This document shows, piece after piece, positions 56,740 to 64,000 of a DNA stretch of 64,000 nt. The position numbers were made by a program, and so were the translations under genes. The notes beneath the pieces were generated by a model, which was given only the letters and a program-made list of their open reading frames with translations, had not been told where the DNA came from and made no database searches. The stretch spans positions 480,348,900-480,412,899 of the forward strand of contig NC_081406.1 of NCBI RefSeq assembly GCF_030272615.1, in the 5' to 3' direction. Position 1 is the stretch's first letter. Each line of letters opens with the position of its first letter. The stretch is from Cryptomeria japonica (Eukaryota; Streptophyta; Pinopsida; Cupressales; Cupressaceae).

Positions 56740-58900
56740 CTTATATGTCTTCCTCATCTAGAGACAACAAGAATAACATGTAAGTTGTATTTCCATGTCA
56801 AATTTACAAATCAATACGTATTGTATAGTACGTATGAAACATATGTTTAATTTAATATGTCACCTGAAAAGTGAAATACAATACAACATGGGTAACATTG
56901 AGATGGAACCAACTAACCAAGTGATGTTCTAGACTAATGCTTTTTGATCGATTTTAACATTGATGCTTGTTATAGAGCTATTGTGTATTTAAGGAGTTGA
57001 TGAGAAGATAGTGTAAGATGAAAATATTGCTTAAATAGTAGAAGTACAGTTCCCTATATAAAAGATAATCTTATATGGAAATTTATGCCTGGAACTATTT
57101 TTTTTAATAGTTGATTAGACACTTATACATTAGGGATTTAGAATAGTTACATCAGTGAAAACGTAGCACTTACTTTGGCAAGGATTCATGGTCGAAACCT
57201 TCTAGGTCAACTAGATGTTTTGGTGTAGCTAGAATGGGTTCCTTCCAAAGAATTTGTTGATTGTATAGTCGGCAAGGAAAATTAGAAGACAACCCAGTTT
57301 GTCCACAATGAGGTTGAATGTATACTTTGGTAAAATCCAAGATGGGATTTGTTTATTAACTACTCTTCGAAGCCTCTATTACCATGACAAATTTTTGGAG
57401 CTTTGATGAACTTTTGGACCATAGTTTTCTAAGAAAAATCTATTCAAATAGTTGGTTTGTCATGATTATAGATTGACCTTGAATAATTTTGAGTAGAAAT
57501 GAGATCTGGTTGGAAATAGATGATCATCACAGGGGTATGGACAAACAAAGAGCTGGTCAACAATTATGAGCATGCTTGACAATCCATTGTTGTTGTTCTT
57601 GAATACGTGGAAATGGGATGTGAACTGGTCATTCTATGGGGGGATTTGTTGAATGTGACAAGGGGTAAGATTCATGGAGATAAGTTAGGATTTTATCATC
57701 TGCATCATTTGGAGAGAGGGTTGCAAGAAGACCCCGAGTTGTTAGTGTGTGATGGGTCTTCAAATAGTTTTCCCTATCGTGTTCATAATTTTTAACAATT
57801 TAATAGTGTTCATCTTTGTGTATATATGTATATATATGTACATATATATCTACTGATGAAAATGCTGTCTTATTTTTGTATTTTTAAAGGGTTTGAAGGA
57901 TTTTAAGCAAAAAATAAAAAGTGCGCTAGGCAAGAAATGCACATAAAACTGAATTGACAAGTATAGAGAAACTATAACTATATTAAGTATTAGGTAGCTT
58001 CTATAATTGAAACTAATACATAAAACATATCTAGAGGTCCTCAGATTATTTAAATAAGAAAATTTTGGAACTTGCCAACCAAAACTGTGAAACAGACAAA
58101 ACCAAGTGCACAAGTCTAGAATACAATTTCTCCAAGCCATAAAATAGATGGAATAACTTGTATGTGCTAGCCATTGGGAATGGTGCAACCAAAATGCAAG
58201 AAGGAAGGCATTTTAGTCCTCCCAAAAAAAATGTTCCTATTCTGGGCCCGATGTGCAAAGCTGGAAAATGTATAGCCAGCAAGAGAGGATAGTACGACTA
58301 CTTTATTAAATTCAAATTGTTTCTAATAAGGGTGTCTAAACCAAGAAGCCCTTTTCTTATTGAAAAATTTGTAAATAACTAAAGGAATAAACCTTTGATG
58401 AAGCATAGTAAGACTCCTAAATGAAGCCCTCTCAATTGTAATAATTTAGCTGATCTTTCACAACCTCAAAATCATTGATCCATGAAGAGTTATTGTTCTT
58501 CAATAGCAAACCCTGTGAAACCCTTGTCTCAAAAAATCCACAGAGCAAAAACCAAGCAATGTCAAATAATCAATGAATTGAGGTTGAAATGCTTTTTTCC
58601 CTTATAACTCTGAGTGGCATGAAATCCAAGAAAGTATGGCCAATTTCCTTTTATAATACATTAAATGTATTTCAATTACTTTACATAGTTATAAAATGAA
58701 TTTGGGCAAAATGTTTCATTTAAGTGATTTTTAAAGTCACTTTATAATATTTAAGTAGATTTTTAATTTATATAAAGTTACTTTATGATTTTATAATATC
58801 CATATAAGTTAATTAAATAACTTAACCACTAAAATATTAATAGCTCCCTCAATATTCATTCTTTTGACGAGTCATTTGAAGCTAGGGTCAACACTATATA
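56740..58900. other. Unassigned 2.2-kb stretch
   Basis: No frame with a recognisable domain. Short TATATATG simple sequence at 57820-57850. An open frame of 112 codons at 57850-58188 (minus) is hydrophobic and aromatic-rich without a family signature. Confidence 0.4.
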
Positions 58901-59208
58901 ACCCCCATGTGTCAAGGTGCCCTGACTAAAAATAGATGTTAACACAAAATTTTGCACCCTTGTTGAGCTATCAACTCGAAACATTGAATCAACCTCTCAA
59001 GTGTGGGACCTTGCACTATTGTGAGGTTGAATCTTTGGAGAAGGTCAGCTTCCTCTTCAATCTGAATGTAGAGTGTTGGACCAACCCAACACTAGTAAAA
59101 CTAATCTATGGTCTGATAGGGAAAACAAAGAGAGAGAAGAGTTGCATGAAAGGAGAGAAATAGGGTTTGCACCCAAACTGAAATGATGATCTCCCCTACC
59201 TATAGTTG

Positions 59209-59365
59209 CATAGAAAATGAATAAGACTACCCAAGTATGCACAATTTCCTATCTTAATCAACCCCTAAAGTGTAGAGTGGAGGTTGGAATTTGTAAGATT
59301 GTAGGAGGAAGTGATCTAGTTCATAGATGATATCCACAAGGAATCAACACAATCATCTAAGCATG
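59209..59365 (+). repeat. Left arm of a second inverted repeat
   Basis: GAAAATGAATAAGACTACCC, AGTATGCA, ATTTCCTATCTTAA and GATGATATCCACAAGGAATC AACACA all recur as reverse complement at 60150-60310. About 155 bases, high identity by eye; loop about 790 bases. Confidence 0.85.
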
Positions 59366-60149
59366 GACCCGATGTGCCATGTCAGCCACCCACGGTCATT
59401 GGATCTTCATAATGTCTTATCTGATGACCATGTTCTAATCATCGATTAAGCTGCTTGGAGGCCTAGATGGAGAGATCTCACGCATCCATCTTTGCACAAA
59501 TCTCTCAGATCAATGGTCAACATTTGAATTCACAGAGGTCATTGGCATTTGAACTTTTGCAGGCAGGTTGTTGTCGACCCAACTGACGAGATGTTCTTCT
59601 TGCTGAGGTCAACACCTCATATCTGATCCGATCGACCTCCAACAACCAAATTTTCTCATCATTACTTTAGACATGACCTGTTGGCCATTTTTAGACGCCA
59701 CCATACCCTCTTTATTGTAGAACAAAGACTTTTTGTCCCTGCAAGTGTGCTCAACCATGCTTGTTGGGAGGGATACTTGTCGAGGGGGGTTTTTCGTGCT
59801 TCCAGAGACAAAGGACCACCTTGTAGAGTTGTTACAGTATGCCATCAGATCTGTCGATCTGATCTCTTCTCCTCCTCTTTGATTTTTTTTTTGTAACCTA
59901 ACCTGGGTAGGGTTAGGGTTTTCTCAATGTAACCATCTGAGTTATGCCTGAACTATAAAGGCTATTTTGTATATTTTTCTCAAGATCTTCTGCCTTCTTT
60001 TCTCATGCAGAATTCTTATGTTTCTCTACACTTGTAAAGTTCTGCCTTCCTCTTACATGAATAGAATTCACCTGTTTTGCCTCCTTTCAGTTTTGACAAT
60101 CTATGTATTTCTTTTACCTCTTTGTCTGAGTGCATTTTAATTTATTTCC

Positions 60150-60310
60150 TGAGTATAGATGACTGTGTTGATTCCTTGTGGATATCATCTGTGAACTGGA
60201 TCAGTTCCTCCCGCTATCTTAGAAATTCCAACCTTCACTCTGCACTTTAGGGGATAGTTAAGATAGGAAATTATGCATACTTGGGTAGTCTTATTCATTT
60301 TCTGTGCAGT
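60150..60310 (-). repeat. Right arm of the second inverted repeat (within element D LTR region)
   Basis: Reverse complement of 59209-59365. The similarity weakens outward (TAGGGTTTGCACC versus TAGGGTTCGATCG). This arm continues into sequence that leads to the element D LTR end at 61535, so the left arm could be a fragment of a related LTR in the opposite orientation. Confidence 0.8.
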
Positions 60311-61535
60311 TTGTAAAGCGGAAAATCGCGATCGAACCCTAGTTGTTCTCCCCTCTTCCAACTTCGAGGAGAGAGAAGGGAGGTTCGCTAGGATTCGATG
60401 GTTTTTCACTTAGGGGAGAGACTTTACATTCAAAAGAGGGGTTGAAACTCATAAGATCCAATCCCACACAATGTAAGATTGGATGCTAAATGAATTTCAA
60501 GGGTTAGGAAAGCAAGGCTACCCTCTTTTGTAAAGAATGTTGTTAAGGAAATTAAGCTAAGAATACATAGAAAGTCATAAAGATTCACTTATAAACTGAG
60601 TTCGGGTTATAGGATGAAGCTGCGGACCTGGAATTAGCAGTAGAATGTCGATACGACGCTGTCCTGCAAATTTGAGCAAAAGTTGTCGGGACGATGGCGC
60701 CCGGCGCCACGGTCCTCCGAAAAATCCGCGAAACGAAGGGGGATCTGTTCGTCTCTGCACAAGGATTCCAGATCTTCAATCTCAGCCGCGTACCTGCAAC
60801 CTACACACAGAAAAGCGAAGATGATTGGGGGGTTAGGGATTAGGGGTTTGCCTTTAGGTCAAACCCTGGTTTTGGAATTAACCAAGAAATGAGCAAGTGC
60901 TGTAAATGTAAATGACTGTAATGTGAAACAAGTACTAATACCTTGTTCTAAGGATGTTTGTATCCTTATGTGCGAAGGTTTAGATGTTGTATATTGTAGT
61001 AGCATGTAGTAAGTGATCTCCTCTTCAATGGTTGAATCCTTGACTTAAATGCAACACTTAGCCTTGAATGGAGACTTGAAATGATCAATTGCTTGAAGGA
61101 ATGCTTGAATGCTTGAATGCTTGAGTATAGTTTCCACGCCTTTTCCATCATATCAAATGAGAGAGGAAAATGTAGTTTATATACTTGTCATTTAGGGCTG
61201 ATAGACTGATTTTCCCGACCTTAGGCTGACCAGGAAATGTAATTTCCAAATTGCAAACAAAAAGACCCGAGCCCCTTAGGAGACCGGGCCCAAAATAGGA
61301 CCCAGGGACCAGGGCGCTGGGCGCCCTAGTCCTGAAGGACCAGGGCGCTGGGCGCTCTGGTCCCACCTCCCGAGACAGCAGGGTGCAAGGAGGTTCAGGC
61401 CAGGGTGCTTGAAAAATGCAGTTTTCAGTGTCGTGAGCAAGTTTTGGGGTCTCCATTCAGGTTGCGTGTTGCGTCGCCATCGTGAAGATCAAAATGCAGT
61501 TGAAATTGCAAGTGTCGCAATTTTAGGATGCTACA
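60311..61535 (-). repeat. 3' LTR of element D (part; far end not determined)
   Basis: On minus the LTR starts TGTAGCATCC at 61535, right after the polypurine tract. A TATATAAAC box is at about 61172-61186 (minus), followed by CAAGCATTCAAGCATTC microrepeats (61096-61125). GC-rich patches at 60690-60720 and 61307-61370 carry GGGCGCTGGGCGC words, the second as a tandem pair. The other end (CA on minus) was not identified; the LTR may extend below 60311. Confidence 0.7.
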
Positions 61536-61551
61536 TTTAGCCCCCACTTTA
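61536..61551 (-). other. Polypurine tract of element D
   Basis: AAAGTGGGGGCTAAA on minus, directly adjoining the TGTAGC LTR start. Confidence 0.85.
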
Positions 61552-62276
61552 GCGGGAGTATGTATGCTCATACTTCCGGTAAAGTACAAGGAAACAACAT
61601 TGAAAGACTTTCACCACGTCAAGGAGGCAAGATACACCAAGCCCCCAGTGGACTAAAGATCTTACGACTTCGATTGACAAAGTAAAAGGGAAGATCACGA
61701 GGGAGAACCATGACTGTCAGTAGTAAGGTTCCCTCACTATGAGTCATGCAAGAAAGATATCAAAAATTTTCGAGGCAAAGCTAAATTTGCCAAGAAATTT
61801 TCAAGTATCGTGAAGGGATAGACAGGGTGTATGCCCCCCTACGTTAAAGCGATCGCACACGCCTCAACGGGGGTGATTGTTTTAACGTAGTGATACACAT
61901 AAGAAATGAGAAAGGAAAGGAGCATGTTATCGCAAGGATTTAGCCCCCAAGTGTGAGATAAACCCAAGGATAATAAACACAAACACAAAGCACGAGGTGA
62001 CTTCGCTTTCCTCGGGGTCAGTATGCTGTATGATAAGTCATGTATATATCATATGTATGTATGCATAATTGTTCTTCATTCTCCAATCAAGGAAGGTCAC
62101 CTAGAAGAAGGGAACACATGTGTCTTTTGAGTCAACATGAGAGAGACCAAAAGAGATCTCAATGCTTTGCATCGTCCTCAAGTAGACAACACTAAGGATG
62201 ACAAATAGAAGAATGAGAATAACATATAGAAGAAGTAACACAAGAGAGGAGGAGAGAATCTGCTATGCTAATGTAA
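61552..62276 (-). other. Non-coding stretch of element D between protease frame and polypurine tract
   Basis: 725 bases with no coding signature. It contains AACGTAGTGATACAC and ATGTATGTATGCAT words. No RT or integrase motif is present in this stretch. Confidence 0.6.
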
Positions 62277-63998
62277 CTAGTCTAGCACGTCATCTACCCC
62301 CCGATCTTGCTGATCAATGTTTCGGGAAGGTAGGGAACACGCTAGAGGAGGAATATCCAACACAGCAGATGGAGCTATCACAAGATCCAAACAAGGGCTA
62401 TGTTCATGTTCCAAGCAACGTTGTTCTTGTCTAGGAGCTAGGATAAGTGCTTTAGAAAATTCATTAGATAAATGGTTATCAACACCAACAAGTTCATATT
62501 CACTATCAGAAGCAAGAGGAATAACATTTTCATCATGCATAACATTTTCATCTATATCATCATCAAGATTTATAAAAATAGGATCTTTAACTCGCACAGG
62601 ATCAAGACCATCATGTATCTTGTGTGTAGGAGATTTAGGCTCAATATCCGGCTGAGGAGAAAATGGAATAATGCTTGTTGAAGGTGTTTTTGGAGATTGT
62701 AAATTTTGAGAAGCAGCTGCTTGAGCCCTAAGACGACGCTTTCGTCGGCATTCGCGTGCAGAATGATTACGTCTAGTCTTAGTAGGAAGTGTAGAAGATA
62801 GAGGAGGAGGAATGTTCTCATCCTTATCACTTGGGTGTTTAGGTTGTGGTCTCTTAGGCTGGATAATAGGAGAAGAAGAAGGTCTCTTTTCTCTATAAAA
62901 GGCAAGAGGAGGAACTGCTCCATATAAAGGAGGAATTTTTGGTTTAGGAAGAAGACCAAGTCCATCATGACGAGGAGGGATAAGTCTACTTTTAGAAGAT
63001 TTATTAGGCATAGACATAGTCACATCCATGGGGATGGGTTGGGAATCTTCTTGAGGAAATACATTAGTTTTATCTTTCAAAGGAAGAATTTCCTTCTCAA
63101 GAATGATAGGAATGCCAAGTTTAGGTGTTCTAGGTTCACTTAGAGATAAGATCATATCTGTTTTCCACTTTTGATAATATTTAAAAAGATGATCACTTCG
63201 CGGAGGAAGAGATTGGAATTGTTTAGGCCAAAAGTAATCAATAGGAACACTAGAGGTTCTTTCAGCTGGTTTAAAGAGACTATGATTAACAGTAACAATT
63301 TCACTATTAGAGGGAAATTTCAAACACTTATGAATAGGGGAAGCAATAGCCTTCATGGAAGATAGCCAAGGATAGCCAAGCTTCACACGAAATTGTTCGG
63401 AAGATGGAATAATAGCAAAGTTCACATCAAGGGATTTGTTATGGACTTCAATAGGCAATGTAATAGAACCAATTGCAGGAGAAGAAAATGCATCAAATAA
63501 TTTCACAACCACATCTGTTTTGTCATAGATTACTTGATTCAATTGCAAAGTAAAAAGAAACTCTTCAGTAATAACATTAACCATGCACGAAGGATCAATA
63601 AGCACTCCACGGCAAGGTGTATTCTTGACTTTTGCAACTATGTATAAAGGACCATCAGGTGCCCTAATGGTTTCACTGGAATCAAATGTGATGGAAGGTT
63701 CTTTAGGGTTTTCTTGCTGCTCTACAAAGTTAATCACATTCGGAGTCATAGACACGAGACCATCAGATGAAAGAGAGGAATCATTAGTCTCAATTGCATT
63801 AGAGGTATGAGAAGGTAATGGATCAATGAAAATCTAAAGATTTTGGTTAGGAGGAGCTACAGATGTGTTGCCTTTATCATTCACTCCAGAAACAGAGATA
63901 GTATTATTATCAATCAAATCCTGAATTTTACCCTTTAAAGAAAAACATTTTTCAGTATCATGACCAGGCTGATGATGAAAATGACAAAAAGCTTTGTG
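62277..63998 (-). pseudogene. gag zinc knuckle + retropepsin protein of element D (partial at window edge)
   Basis: Runs in one frame from the window edge to a stop at 62277-62279, with a single TAG at 63834-63836. The first residues are a gag knuckle C-X2-H-X4-H-X4-C (CHFHHQPGHDTEKC) and the GKIQDLIDNNTI helix. After the Met at 63755 comes a retropepsin: VLIDPSCMVNVI (catalytic Asp54, but Pro where Gly is usual) and VKLGYPWLSSMKAI closing it at about residue 136. Then a 350-residue Pro/Ser/Lys-rich tail with a basic patch NHSARECRRKRRLRAQ (residues 330-345). No RT follows before the polypurine tract, so the element is non-autonomous. The Asp-Pro-Ser active site suggests a dead or unusual protease. 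Confidence 0.8.
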
Positions 63999-64000
63999 AT

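Overview
The window reads as intergenic DNA from a large, repeat-rich plant nuclear genome. I infer a seed plant, possibly a gymnosperm, from Tat-lineage Ty3/gypsy elements with an archaeal-type second RNase H, plant mobile domain (PMD) reading frames, plant-type LINE RNase H, very long LTRs and several layers of nested, decayed insertions. No intact host gene was found. Essentially everything recognisable is mobile-element derived and interrupted by stop codons.

Left part (1-15.1 kb): a Tat element on the minus strand ('element C'). It has the C-terminal part of a PMD-like frame running antisense at 2-721, then a complete but broken gag-PR-Gpatch-RT-RH-aRH-INT polyprotein at 3002-10331 and a long leader with a remnant of a 21-bp repeat array near 12.8 kb. 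The leader is cut by a copia-like solo LTR (about 12843-14230) and followed by an AT-rich LTR-like stretch. A minus-strand LINE 3' half lies at 15145-17028.

Middle part (17.0-48.4 kb): a Russian doll. The LINE is split (halves at 15145-17028 and 47594-48360, ATATTGAC at both joints) by a small insertion of about 0.84 kb. That insertion is itself split by a complete Tat element ('element A', 17460-47176; LTRs 17460-18609 and 46001-47176; target duplication ATACA). Element A carries gag-pol on plus and a 669-codon PMD frame on minus near its 3' end. Into A's 3' region inserted a 12.5-kb LARD-like element ('element B', 29157-41645; LTRs of 4.3-4.5 kb, target duplication GTCCA, initiator-Met-tRNA primer site, no gag or pol). 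B's 3' LTR then received a 186-bp copy of nearby A sequence.

The most unusual signal is in element A. A near-perfect 21-bp-period array (core TTAGCGCATTTG, about 13 units) lies between the 5' LTR and gag. The same array in inverted orientation (about 11 units) lies upstream of the antisense PMD gene, so both convergent genes of the element are preceded by the same repeat in their own sense orientation. Element C keeps three units of it upstream of its gag.

Right part (48.4-64 kb): AT-rich DNA; a long inverted repeat (49.5 and 53.4-53.8 kb) enclosing a 180-205-bp satellite-like array and long (AT)n; a decayed pogo/CENP-B-like transposase (54502-56739, minus); unassigned sequence; a second inverted repeat (59.2/60.2 kb); and the 3' end of a minus-strand gypsy-type element ('element D') that encodes gag zinc knuckle and protease but runs straight to its polypurine tract and LTR without reverse transcriptase.

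Limits: identities are counted by eye over short stretches, domain edges are approximate, family names come from motifs rather than searches, and the species is not identified.
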